Assembly (NCBI RefSeq): GCF_028618595.1
Contig: NZ_JAQITE010000004.1
Span: 60,414-124,413, forward strand
DNA from: Bartonella sp. AU18XJBT
Lineage (GTDB): Bacteria; Pseudomonadota; Alphaproteobacteria; Rhizobiales; Rhizobiaceae
Direction: 5' to 3'
Length of the DNA stretch: 64,000 bases
The translations under genes and the position numbers were made by a program. Below, in pieces: positions 43,785 through 55,587 of this stretch (the stretch's first letter is position 1; every line of letters begins with the position of its first letter). The notes beneath the pieces were generated by a model. That model had not been told where the DNA came from. It worked only from the letters and a program-made list of their open reading frames with translations, and did not search any database.

Positions 43785-44468
43785 AATGAATATGTTAAAA
43801 AAATAGTGAAGGATGGTGATGATGAAGTCTTTGGAGTCTTCATCTCTGTCTCTTCTTTGTGGAGAGTTCCTATTATCCTTAGAGCTCATTTTATGATTTT
43901 CATTCTTTGTTTAAAGACATGGGGCTTTGTTTAAAGACATGGCGTGTATTATTATTTGTTCTTCTAAAAAATGTTATAAGTTGTGTGCCCAACTATGTTT
44001 GAATTTATTTGTACGCGATGTTTGTTTTTTTTAATTCATATGTTCGCATTAATAGCTATTTCGTTGCATTTTTTAGATAATACATTGAATTATCTGTTAT
44101 AAATTAATTATGTTGTCTCATATATGAAAGATTCCATCGTGCAAGAAAAAAAGTCACTGTGCTTGAAGGGTGCAACCATGCAAACCGTTATACTTGTGAA
44201 AACAATAGAAGAGTTTGTCACTATGTTTCGGTTTCGCATTATGAAATTACTCCAAATCGCTCTTTCAAGGGCTTAATAGGAAAAGCCCCCTAGCGGCTTG
44301 AAAGGAAGGGCAAAAATAACAAAGATCAAATGCAGCCATAGAAAATCAATGGGCTACTATAGCTTATAGTTAGGTAGTAACCTCACCTGATTATGCGGGA
44401 GAAATCTATACATATGAGATATGTCGTCAATAATATATAATACTCAACATCATATCATGATCAAGACA
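43785..44468. other. 684-base intergenic region after ilvB
   Basis: No gene is seen where ilvN would be expected. Structures present are a 7-bp stem GATGAAG/CTTCATC (43821-43844) that may end the ilvB transcript, an 18-bp direct repeat at 43905-43922 and 43925-43942, and a two-layer stem at 44262-44304. Frames are broken by many stops. Confidence 0.6.
43905..43942. repeat. 18-bp tandem direct repeat
   Basis: CTTTGTTTAAAGACATGG occurs twice, separated by two bases (43905-43922 and 43925-43942). It is a local duplication in non-coding DNA with no known role. Confidence 0.9.
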
Positions 44469-45469
44469 TTAACATTGAAAGTCAAAGACTCTTTCTTTTA
44501 TTTGTTCTACATATCTATGATTCCATAAATCTGCAGACACAAATACTCTTTGAATCCACCGCATTGGGTTTTCATAACGATCAAATGATCCAGAAAATTT
44601 ATCTCTAGAGTGTAGAGCCATTCTGTTATCAATGTATAATAACCTTTTTGGTTGTACATCAATTCCAAAAGATACAGCCTTAATAGCTTCATAAAAATGA
44701 TCTAAAGCGTCCTTGGCTTTTTTTGACTGTGGTTCTAACATGCCCGGATAAAAAACAGCGCTGATATCTGGAATTCACTGTTCCCTTGAACGAGGAGCAC
44801 TTTACTTGTAGGGGGGGGCCATTTTTTCTCCACCTATAGGGAACATTAATTATATATAAATTATCCCTTAAACTACCCAAATCCTCTTCACTTAAAAGTT
44901 TTAAAGCTAGACGTGCATCAGATATTCTCGTTAACGGGCCATCGACATCATTGCGAACACCAGTTAAAAGTATCCCTTTAGGAGATAAATTTAAACCTTT
45001 TATAAATTTTAGTGCAGCATTTTCTATATGAAAATCTAACTCAACTTCAGATCCTAATCCTGTATAATCCTTTTTATTATCCTCTAAAGGAACTAGGTTA
45101 TTTACTATATGTTCGCCTTCAAACTTAATTGAATATGGCTCTCCGATTAATAAAGAAAACATCATAATTAAATTTTCGCTTATATAACCGCTTTTACAAG
45201 ACGCATCTAAATTATAAGGATTAGGTGACGTATTAATTTTTCTATCAATAGGAAGGTTTTCAAAGACTAAATATGGTCTAGGGGTAATAGACATCTTTTG
45301 ATTCATAAGAATTGCCAAGATTCTATGGGGTAGTAGCGAAAATGCTATTTTTTTTAGCTCAACTGAATATTCAATACCACCCGTATGGATCATAAATAAC
45401 ATGGTCTAAAGCCTCCCAAAGGTTGTCTCTTTCGCCATTGCTCAACTCAAAAGTATTTTCATTTATCAT
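44469..45469 (-). pseudogene. Frameshifted TauD-family asparagine-oxygenase-like gene
   Basis: Fe(II)/2-oxoglutarate oxygenase of the clavaminate synthase/AsnO type, which hydroxylates free amino acids. Matches are VELDFHIENAALKF (iron-binding His and Glu), GLNLSPKGILLTGVRNDVDG and the C-terminal LLYIDNRMALHSRDKFSGSF with the distal His and Arg region. The original start is probably ATG 45469 (MINENTFELSNGERDN). A frameshift near 45370 after DPYGWY and another near 44750-44780, with an in-frame stop, split it into pieces. It abuts the MFS pseudogene, suggesting a former operon. Confidence 0.75.
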
Positions 45470-45484
45470 TATAATTTCTTTCCC

Positions 45485-46697
45485 AATTATATTTCCCTAC
45501 TTTTTTATTAAAAAAGTGAAAAAAAATAATTAAAATCAGCCATGTTAGTAAATAAGTGTCTGTAAAATCTTGGATTAATCCAAATAATGGTGGCGCAGTA
45601 ATAATTGCGATTTGATTTACAGATATTACTAACCCCAGAGAAAAGCCAACGCTTTCTTTCGGCTTAAGAGTCTACAATATAAGCAACCCAAGGGCCATAC
45701 CATCCTAATCCAAAAAAAACTAACCAAGAAAATAAAATAGTTAAATAAATTATGGATCCACACATGCCAAAAATTAATATTAAAAATCCAAAAACGACTG
45801 CAATCATGCAAAACAAGACAGGAAAAAATCATCCTGTTTTACAATGATCACTCCACGCTGCTAAAATAATTCTTCCTAAGGCACCAGAAGCCTGTGAAAC
45901 AAAAAACAAATAAGCACTTTTTCTAGAGGCAGGTGATAGATTCTATAAAAATAAATCGTTATAAAAATGGTTAAAACATATTGAGAACGATCACAAGTGA
46001 AACGCCTGAAAAATAATATTCTTCATATGCGGCGCAGCCAACATCGCAAGACGAGACCTTACATTTGCATAGAACGAAACTTTTGCTTTGCTTTTGGGAA
46101 CGATAGCGACAACTTTTGCTGGTGCGTGATAAAAAATAATAAATATACATTCCCCTAAAAAAGAAACTATGGCACCGACCAAAAACGCACCTTGTATGCC
46201 ATAGACAAGCGTACTAGCAGGAAGAACCATCCCAGCTAATGCTCCACCTAATGGTAGTCCCGCCTACCTTATTCCCATTGCAAATCCGCGCTGCGATGGT
46301 GGAACCATGAAGAAATAGATTTAGCGCCACTGGGTTAAGCAGAACTATAAAATCCCTCTACAATGAGCAAACAAACCAAAAGGGAAATATAGTTATCTGC
46401 GATTGCTCCCAACAAAAGAGCGACAGAAACGCCGAGTGCGCCAACGCCAACAATATAGCGCTCGTTAAACTTGTCTAGTAATTCGCTAGCTATAAGTAAG
46501 CCAATAATAGGTAGGAATTGCGCTGCTGAAGACAGCAAACCTATTTGAGAGTCACTCAGCAAGAAATCCTTCTTAAAAAATTCAGCTAAAGGACCAATCC
46601 CTTGAACAAAGAAGCAGGCTGATGCTTGAGCGATAGTGGCAACAAGCAATACAATCTATCGATAATAATTTTTTTCTATAAATTGATGATTGCTCAC
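45485..46697 (-). pseudogene. Degenerate MFS transporter
   Basis: The N-terminal part begins at GTG 46697 behind GTAGGGGG (MSNHQFIEKNYYR), is interrupted by TAG at 46656-46658 where Trp would fit, and continues as IVLLVATIAQASACFFVQGI with several membrane segments. Further pieces in other frames (LVYGIQGAFLVGAIVSFLGE at about 46200; WYGPWVAYIV near 45690) show multiple frameshifts. The end reaches about 45485, just before the oxygenase start. The gene cannot make a full transporter; the original substrate is unknown, perhaps the oxygenase's amino acid. Confidence 0.75.
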
Positions 46698-46920
46698 TCA
46701 GCCCCCTACAATGAAAGTGCTCTTGTAGCCTTTTTTAATAATGCTTGCAACAATAAATGAGGTATTTTATGCGGATGACATAAAAATCTGTCAATATGAT
46801 TGGTATTAATATACAAGTTAAGGAATATGCTTCATTTAAGGAAATAAGCTATTATGTGTCGTGCAAATTTGATACGCTAGCGATATAAGATAAATTTTAC
46901 AAACATTGGCTCAGCCGGCA

Positions 46921-47847
46921 TTAAGCGCTCTTCATAAAAGACGCTATATTTTGGCAAGCTTTTTTCATATAATTCTCAAAGCTTTCTTTAGTCACATAGC
47001 CCAGATGCGGTGTGCAAAGAACTCTCTCTGATTGCAATAATTTGCTCTCATATACTGGCTCGCTGTCATAAACATCCAGTGCAAAGTAAGTTGAATTTTC
47101 CAAACTTAATATTTTTTCTATCGCTCCGTTTTCAATCAAAGCTGAACGCGCTGTGTTGACAAAAAGAGCATGAGGTTTCATGCGCAATAGATCATCTAAT
47201 TGAATGATTTCTCTGGTTTTATCACTTAAACGTAAATGTACGGATATAATGTCAGGACGTGTAAAAAATTCATCTTTTGAATGCGTAAAATGATAACCTA
47301 AATTTTTTGCTTCTTGCGTTGAACGCTCGCTCCCATAAACCAAAATGGACATGCCAAAAGCTTGAGCATATTGAGCAACCATTTTACCAATACGCCCAAA
47401 CCCGAATATTCCAAGAGTAGCCCCCTTCATTTGGTTGCCAAATGTTGTTTGCCATCGTCCTTTTTTCATATCAGACACAGATTTACAGAGTTTTCTACGC
47501 GCAGACATCATTAAGAGCCAGGCAAATTCAGCAGCAGAAGTTGGATCTCCACCACCATCTAATATTTCAATTCCTAAGTCTCTACAAGCTTCTATGTCAA
47601 TATGTGAACCTATAGGGCCTGTTTGGCAGATTAATTTTAAATTTGGCAGTTTCAGGAGAAGATTTCTATCAACTATAGTCCGTTCTCTAATTAAGATAAG
47701 GATATCTATCTCTTTGAGCTTATCTTCTAAATCACATTCTTGAGCTAAATTATTTATAACCAGCACTTCATGCGATTTCATTAATTTTTTAATAGACTGT
47801 AATGTTAGGGTGGCTTTTTGATAGTCATCTGGAATTAATATTTTCAA
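46921..47847 (-). CDS. D-isomer-specific 2-hydroxyacid dehydrogenase
   Basis: NAD-dependent dehydrogenase of 308 residues. The Rossmann loop is GIFGFGRIGKMVAQYA, and the catalytic set is complete: Arg in VHLRLSDKT, Glu in DVYDSEP and His in CTPHLGYV. The start is TTG 47847, chosen because GGGAGG lies six bases upstream and no ATG is near. It may reduce a 2-keto acid; the substrate cannot be told. It is the only intact gene of a minus-strand island whose other members are broken, so it may be a survivor or starting to decay. Confidence 0.85.
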   Translation of the reverse strand: MKILIPDDYQKATLTLQSIKKLMKSHEVLVINNLAQECDLEDKLKEIDILILIRERTIVDRNLLLKLPNLKLICQTGPIGSHIDIEACRDLGIEILDGGGDPTSAAEFAWLLMMSARRKLCKSVSDMKKGRWQTTFGNQMKGATLGIFGFGRIGKMVAQYAQAFGMSILVYGSERSTQEAKNLGYHFTHSKDEFFTRPDIISVHLRLSDKTREIIQLDDLLRMKPHALFVNTARSALIENGAIEKILSLENSTYFALDVYDSEPVYESKLLQSERVLCTPHLGYVTKESFENYMKKACQNIASFMKSA

Positions 47848-48887
47848 TTTAAGCCTCCCGTTTCATTCATCAATATTTGAGCCATTATTTCATTTCTAAA
47901 ACAACCAAAAAGCAATCTTACTGCTGATATTTTGACATAACGCTAAGCCTATTAACAAATTATACCTCTTGATTTCATTGTTATTTCTAGCAATAAGAAT
48001 GGTATTAATCAGTTCGTTTTTATAAACTTTAACACATTGCGACAAAAAGAAAAAGTTTGATTCAGTAGATGGAAAATTGCGCTTTTCTCATATTCTAGAG
48101 GACGGATTTGAAGTGCTATGCTGGACTGAAATCCATGTTCCAGTTTCTTATAATAAACTACCAAGAAGGCCATACTTACGAATCATATTTTATTGTCGAA
48201 ACAGAAAAAGCTCCATATTTGTGCGAGAGAAAGCGTGCTTCATATAAGTGTGGTGTCTCTCTATTATTCGTTAAGATATAACTTATTTGTAGCATAAAGA
48301 GTAAATTTATTAAAATCATGATAAGAGGGAGATAGGAGCTTTATAGGTGTATCATCATAGGATTAAGTCGTTTTGTTGAGAGCTATTTCTATTTCTGCCA
48401 AAAGGTTTTGATATATTTAATTATTATTTCGTAATAGTGGATGTACTTTATTTTTATGTGCAAGAAAGCTGATTGATTGTGTAAAATATTATTCATAAAA
48501 CTACATTATTCTTATCCTGTTAAGGACATTTTTTCTAGCGAGAGTTTTGCAATTGCAATGCTCTTTTTCTCATTCTAAATTTTGGTTAGAAAAAGCGTAT
48601 ATAGGTGTTATTTTAAATTTAAGATATGCATATTCCATTGTTGGTGATACTGTTGTAAAAGATGATATTTTATCTGATAAGTATAAGGTGTTACAAAGAA
48701 GATCGATGTATAGATAAAATTTAGATTGTTACAATATCTTGAAAAAGCAATGGGTAAATAATTGATAATTGTGCTACGAAAGTTGTTAGGTGGGCATGTG
48801 TCAGCAATTCTTAATAAAAAAGTTTTTCTTGATAGTCGTTTTTTTCAAAATATTGCTCTTTTTATGCAAATCGTATGTTGGTAAGTT
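47848..48887. other. 1040-base intergenic region with a possible coding remnant
   Basis: Around 48059-48285 (+) one frame reads DGKLRFSHILEDGFEVLCWT and continues EIHVPVSYNKLPRRP before turning less protein-like; an adjacent frame reads GHTYESYFIVETEKAP. This looks like an eroded gene, but I do not recognise the family. The short motif CTCTATTATTC plus AAGATAT (48259-48280) recurs at about 51617-51640. Nothing else is recognised. Confidence 0.4.
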
Positions 48888-50009
48888 ATGCAGTTTTCAC
48901 CGGAACAGGATAGTGCATTGAAGGCTGTTGCCGCGTGGTTGAAGGAAGGGCGTTCTCCGCTTTTCCGTCTCTTTGGCTATGCGGGGACAGGAAAGACAAC
49001 ACTTGCCCGTCATTTTGCTGAAACAGTTGATGGTTCTGTTCAGTTTGCTGCGTTTACGGGCAAAGCAGCGAAGGTTTTACGTTCTAAAGGTGCAAGCAAT
49101 GCTTGTACGATTCATTCGTTGATTTATTGTCCACGTGGAGAAGAAGAAGTTTCCGATGAAATAACAGGAAAGAAGTCTATTGCTCCAACATTTACATTAA
49201 ATCGAAGAAGTGCGGCTGTACAAGCTAAACTCATTATTGTCGATGAATGTTCAATGGTAGATGAAAAATTGGCGCGTGATTTAATGAGCTTTCGGACGCC
49301 AATTCTTGTTCTGGGTGATCCAGGTCAATTGCCTCCTATATCAGGTGGAGGATTTTTTTCCAATGGAGAACCAGATTTTCTTCTTTCAGAAATTCATCGG
49401 CAAGCGCGAGATAATCCGATTATACGTCTTGCTATGGATGTGCGTGAAGGACGCGATATCGTTTATGGTGACTATGGAGAAGCGCGCGTTGTTACACGTA
49501 AAGAGGTCAATCAACAATTGGTTTTAGATGCTGATCAGGTATTGGTAGGGGTTAATCGTACGCGCTACCTTTATAATCAGCGTTTGCGTGTGTTAAAAGG
49601 ATTTACAGCAGATTATCCACAAGCAGGAGACAAGCTGGTGTGTTTGCGAAATGATCCTACGAAAGGTTTGTTGAATGGCTCTTTATGGAAGGTGATGACT
49701 TCACAGAAGGAGACCGTTAAACCAAGCATTAATCTTCTTGTGAAACCAGAAGAAAGTGAGCGTGGGGTCGCAAAGATTAAACTGTTAAAAGCAGCATTTG
49801 AAAATCCTGATCAAGAAATTTCATGGCAATTAAAAAAGCGATATGATGATTTTGATTATGGGTATGCATTAACAGTTCATAAAGCGCAAGGTTCCCAATG
49901 GAATAACGTCGTTTTGTTTGATGAAAGTTTTGCATTTCGTGATATGTATGCGCGCTGGCTTTATACGGGAATTACGCGTGCAGCAGAACGTTTAATGATT
50001 GTTCGATAG
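48888..50009 (+). CDS. RecD-like SF1B helicase (AAA ATPase)
   Basis: A 373-residue stand-alone helicase. Walker A GYAGTGKT is at 30-37, motif II is LIIVDECSMVDE, then LVLGDPGQLPPI, and the C-terminal UvrD_C_2 motif reads YALTVHKAQGSQWNNVVLFD with RWLYTGITRAAERL. Such short proteins resemble Dda/RecD2-type 5'-3' helicases and are often labelled exonuclease V subunits, but no recB or recC is nearby, so a RecBCD role should not be assumed. The gene is intact. Confidence 0.88.
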   Translation: MQFSPEQDSALKAVAAWLKEGRSPLFRLFGYAGTGKTTLARHFAETVDGSVQFAAFTGKAAKVLRSKGASNACTIHSLIYCPRGEEEVSDEITGKKSIAPTFTLNRRSAAVQAKLIIVDECSMVDEKLARDLMSFRTPILVLGDPGQLPPISGGGFFSNGEPDFLLSEIHRQARDNPIIRLAMDVREGRDIVYGDYGEARVVTRKEVNQQLVLDADQVLVGVNRTRYLYNQRLRVLKGFTADYPQAGDKLVCLRNDPTKGLLNGSLWKVMTSQKETVKPSINLLVKPEESERGVAKIKLLKAAFENPDQEISWQLKKRYDDFDYGYALTVHKAQGSQWNNVVLFDESFAFRDMYARWLYTGITRAAERLMIVR

Positions 50010-50092
50010 AAAAAATATGTATATCATCTAAGTTTCAGATGGAAAATGCCTTTTTTCTATCTTGTTACACACTATAAAAAATGGAAATGGGC

Positions 50093-50827
50093 ATGGCGGT
50101 AAAACTTTCGGTTAATCTTAATGCTGTTGCTGTTTTGCGTAATCGACGTAATCTTCCGTGGCCAAGTATCACGAATATTGGGCATATAGCGCTTGCTGCT
50201 GGAGCAGCAGGTTTGACGGTTCATCCACGCCCTGATGAAAGGCATATTCGTTTTGCGGATTTGCCAGATATATACTCTTTAATCAAGAACAATTTTCCTA
50301 CAGCTGAGTTTAATATTGAAGGTTATCCCAGTGATCAATTTTTGGATATAGCAGAAAAGTATGCAGATCAGATTACCCTTGTTCCGGATGATCCAGATCA
50401 GTCAACGTCTGATCATGGTTGGAATTTTGCTCATGATGCAGAGTTTTTAACACCTATTATTCAGCATTTGAAAAAAAGAAAGATTCGTGTATCACTTTTT
50501 GCTAATCCTACTAGCGATGGTCTTGATATTGCTAAAGCAATAGGGGCTGATCGTGTGGAATTTTATACTGGGCCTTACGGTGGTGCATTTCAGGACAAAA
50601 CAACACAAATTCAAGAGCTCAATAAACTTGTTTTAGCGGCAAAAAAAGCCAAAGAGGTGCAATTAGGTATCAATGCAGGTCATGATCTGACACTTATGAA
50701 TCTTCCTGCTCTTGTCAAAAATATTCCTTGGCTTGATGAAGTTTCTATTGGCCATGGGCTCATTGCTGATGCATTAGAGTATGGAATGTATGAGACTGTT
50801 CAGCGTTTTATCCGGTTATTATCGTAA
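50093..50827 (+). CDS. pdxJ: Pyridoxine 5'-phosphate synthase
   Basis: TIM-barrel enzyme closing the ring of vitamin B6 in the DXP-dependent route. From ATG 50093 ([20 protein letters not shown]) it has 244 residues; ATG 50081 in frame is possible. Typical motifs are [63 protein letters not shown] and the end [12 protein letters not shown]. It lies 83 bases after the helicase gene and may share its transcript. Confidence 0.96.
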   Translation: MAVKLSVNLNAVAVLRNRRNLPWPSITNIGHIALAAGAAGLTVHPRPDERHIRFADLPDIYSLIKNNFPTAEFNIEGYPSDQFLDIAEKYADQITLVPDDPDQSTSDHGWNFAHDAEFLTPIIQHLKKRKIRVSLFANPTSDGLDIAKAIGADRVEFYTGPYGGAFQDKTTQIQELNKLVLAAKKAKEVQLGINAGHDLTLMNLPALVKNIPWLDEVSIGHGLIADALEYGMYETVQRFIRLLS

Positions 50828-53094
<2,267 letters not shown>

Positions 53095-53140
53095 AGCTTC
53101 TAATTTGTCAATAGCTTTTATAATTTTATAGATAAATATC

Positions 53141-53170
53141 AAAAAAGGGTAACTTTAGTTACCCTTTTTT
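53141..53170. terminator. Bidirectional terminator between ilvC and permease 1
   Basis: A perfect 13-bp stem (AAAAAAGGGTAAC/GTTACCCTTTTTT, loop TTTA) lies between convergent genes. The same core sequence recurs at 55540-55567 behind permease 2, so this copy probably belonged to the permease. Confidence 0.93.
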
Positions 53171-53200
53171 ATATGTTTTTTGCAACATAAGCTTTATTTT

Positions 53201-54592
53201 TTAATTTTTTGCATAATTCTTTCTTCCAAAAAGAAAGTATACAATTCCTAAAAATATAAACCATGCTGGGGTGTATTTTAAAGCTATGGCAGTATCAGCT
53301 TCTAATGACAATAAATAAATAATGAATGCAAAGAAAAAGAGAAGCGCCCAACACATAACAACACCTCCTGGCATTTTATAAGGAGAGACAGTATGCTGGA
53401 GAGGACGATTACGACGATAGACGATATAGCTGATCAAAATGATAGACCATACAAATATAAACAAAATTGCGGCAATCGTCGTAACAATTGTAAAAGCAGC
53501 TATGAGGGTTTGAGATAACGATACAACTGCATAACCAAATAAGATGCATAAACATGAAAAGAATAATGCGTTGGCTGGAACGTTGTTACGAGAAAGTTTT
53601 CCTAAAAACTTAGGAGCACCTTTTTGTGTTGCTAGTCCATATATCATACGGCTGGTAGAAAAAATTCCACTATTTGCTGAAGATGCGGCAGCTGTGAGGA
53701 CAACAAAGTTCATTAAACCTGCAGCAGTTGGAATACCAATAAGTGCATACATTGTTACAAATGGGCTTTTTTCTGGATTGATTTGATTCCACGGCGTCAC
53801 AGACATAATCACAAGAAGAGAGAATATATAAAAGAATACAATGCGGATTGGTATTGAATTAACAGCCTGTGGTAAAGCTTTTTGAGGCTCTTTTACTTCA
53901 GCAGCAGCTGTTCCAGCGAGTTCAATGCCAACAAAAGCAAAAATAACAATTTGAAATCCAGCAAAAAAGCCTGTAATTCCTCGCGGAAAAATATTTCCAC
54001 CATTCCATATATGGCTAAGAGAAGCAACCGTACCGTTTGGAGAGATAAAACCGGTAAAGATCATATAAAATCCTACAACAATTAAGACTAGAATTGCTAC
54101 GATTTTGATAAAACCAAACCAAAACTCAAGTTCACCAAATAGTTTTACGGCGACGAGGTTAAGAATTAAAAAGGACATAAGACCAATTATAACAGGGATC
54201 CACGAATTGAGTTCGGGCCACCAAAAGTGTGTATAAGTGACAATAGCAATAATTTCAGCGGTTCCGGTGACAATCCAACACAACCAATATGTCCAGCCGA
54301 TAAAGAAGCCGGCACACGGTCCTAGAAGATCGGTTGAGAAGTCAATAAAAGATCGATATTGTGTATTAGAAAGCAATAATTCTCCCATAGCACGCATGAC
54401 AAAGTATAGAGCACAACCAATAATTGCATAAACGAGTAGAATTGAGGGTCCTGCGACGCTGATTGTTTTTCCTGATCCCATGAAGAGACCGGTTCCAATA
54501 GCTCCACCAAGGGCTATAAGTTGTATATGTCGGTTATGTAGTCCACGTTGCAATTTCTTCTTAGTTTTTTTTTCTAAATTTTGTTTGTTCAT
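53201..54592 (-). CDS. Amino-acid permease, AAT/CycA-like (copy 1)
   Basis: APC-superfamily permease of 463 residues with twelve hydrophobic segments. The N-terminal LQRGLHNRHIQLIALGGAIG and following GTGLFMGSGKTISVAGPS are the amino-acid transporter signature, and AGTAAAEVKEPQKALPQAV follows the sixth helix. The closest remembered relatives are D-serine/D-alanine/glycine carriers (CycA), but substrate is not proven. GGGGGA lies before the ATG. It is paralogous to the gene at 55588-56988 in the same direction. Confidence 0.9.
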   Translation of the reverse strand: MNKQNLEKKTKKKLQRGLHNRHIQLIALGGAIGTGLFMGSGKTISVAGPSILLVYAIIGCALYFVMRAMGELLLSNTQYRSFIDFSTDLLGPCAGFFIGWTYWLCWIVTGTAEIIAIVTYTHFWWPELNSWIPVIIGLMSFLILNLVAVKLFGELEFWFGFIKIVAILVLIVVGFYMIFTGFISPNGTVASLSHIWNGGNIFPRGITGFFAGFQIVIFAFVGIELAGTAAAEVKEPQKALPQAVNSIPIRIVFFYIFSLLVIMSVTPWNQINPEKSPFVTMYALIGIPTAAGLMNFVVLTAAASSANSGIFSTSRMIYGLATQKGAPKFLGKLSRNNVPANALFFSCLCILFGYAVVSLSQTLIAAFTIVTTIAAILFIFVWSIILISYIVYRRNRPLQHTVSPYKMPGGVVMCWALLFFFAFIIYLLSLEADTAIALKYTPAWFIFLGIVYFLFGRKNYAKN

Positions 54593-54820
54593 TTTTGGGA
54601 AGTCCCCCTCAGTTATTTTTAAATAAAAATTATTCTAAAAAAGGTAATCCCTTTATCGAAACACGCTATGGTTAAGGAGTAAAGGAATTTTTTTCTATGA
54701 CTATATGTGAATAAAGCAAAAACATTATGAATTAATAGAATAATTATTTTATAAATAAGAAACAAAATATAAATTATATTATATTTTTTTAATTTTTCAT
54801 GTTTTGTACATATATAATAT

Positions 54821-54846
54821 GTTATATATTATTTATAATATATAAC
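54821..54846. repeat. Perfect 12-bp inverted repeat in AT-rich DNA
   Basis: GTTATATATTAT and ATAATATATAAC are separated by TT. It lies upstream of permease 1 on the promoter side. It may be a binding site or simply a product of extreme AT content. Confidence 0.7.
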
Positions 54847-55539
54847 ATTATTTATATAAATATAAAAATTTATATTTGTATATATTTGATTATAATATTT
54901 TTTATATAAATATTTTTATATTTATAATCACTTGTTAATAAATTTTTATTTTTTGCGGGAAAATATAAGTAAAACTTTAATTTGTTGAATATAAATTTTT
55001 ATATATAAAGAAAATATTTTTTAAATTTTTAAAATAATGTTTAAAATGTGAATAAAATATTTTAAATTTCTATTTAAATATTTATATTTAAAATATATTA
55101 CAAATAGAAAAATTTTTCATAGAATCTTTTTTTATTGTAGATAGCTATTAAGATATATTCTGTTTAGAGCTGTATTTTTTATGTTGATAAAAAATTGAAT
55201 ATAAATTTTGGGGGGAGGAGTTTTAGACAAAATCTCATATTTTATTAGTAAACAATGTCAGTGAAGTTTATAGAGAATTCTTTACAGAATAGCTCGTTTC
55301 TTAACCTGTTACGCAGTGAAATACTGTTGTTTAGAGTAGTGATATAAAGCATATAACATTTACACATTAAGTATTTTAAAAATGTGTAGTGAGTATTCAG
55401 GGCAGGGATAACCCATAGGGACTTATGTAGGTGAACCATATAAATGGTCAGCAGAATCCCTCTTAACAAGCCGGATTATTTACAAACCTAGACTGCGAGG
55501 AATCCTCCTCTTTTGAGGTATGAGGAGGAGGTTAATTAG

Positions 55540-55567
55540 AAAAAGGGTAACTTTAGTTACCCTTTTT
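55540..55567. terminator. Terminator of permease 2, twin of the one at 53141
   Basis: AAAAAGGGTAAC-TTTA-GTTACCCTTTTTT repeats the core of the hairpin behind permease 1 base for base. It lies 21 bases after the permease 2 stop (minus strand). Confidence 0.92.
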
Positions 55568-55587
55568 TGAGATGTTTTGTATAGATT

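Larger units (their letters stand above)
54593..55587. other. 995-base region between paralogous permeases, extremely AT-rich in part
   Basis: Bases 54720-55170 are almost only A and T. Within it 54821-54846 is a perfect inverted repeat (GTTATATATTAT, TT, ATAATATATAAC). From 55245 to 55535 the composition returns to normal; a minus-strand frame there reads GILLTIYMVHLHKSLWVIPA but has no good start signal, and 55504-55531 has a CCTCCTC/GAGGAGG stem. No gene is called. Confidence 0.6.

Noticed and set aside
43785..44468. Remnant of ilvN/ilvH after ilvB
   Set aside because: No stretch in any frame matched the ACT-domain pattern of the small subunit by eye.
48888..50009. RecD subunit of RecBCD
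   Set aside because: The protein is too short and has no recB or recC neighbour; RecD-like/Dda-type helicase is the safer name.
54720..55170. Chromosomal origin of replication in the AT-rich tract
   Set aside because: No DnaA boxes or origin-type neighbours (such as hemE, dnaA or parAB) are visible, and AT content alone is not evidence.
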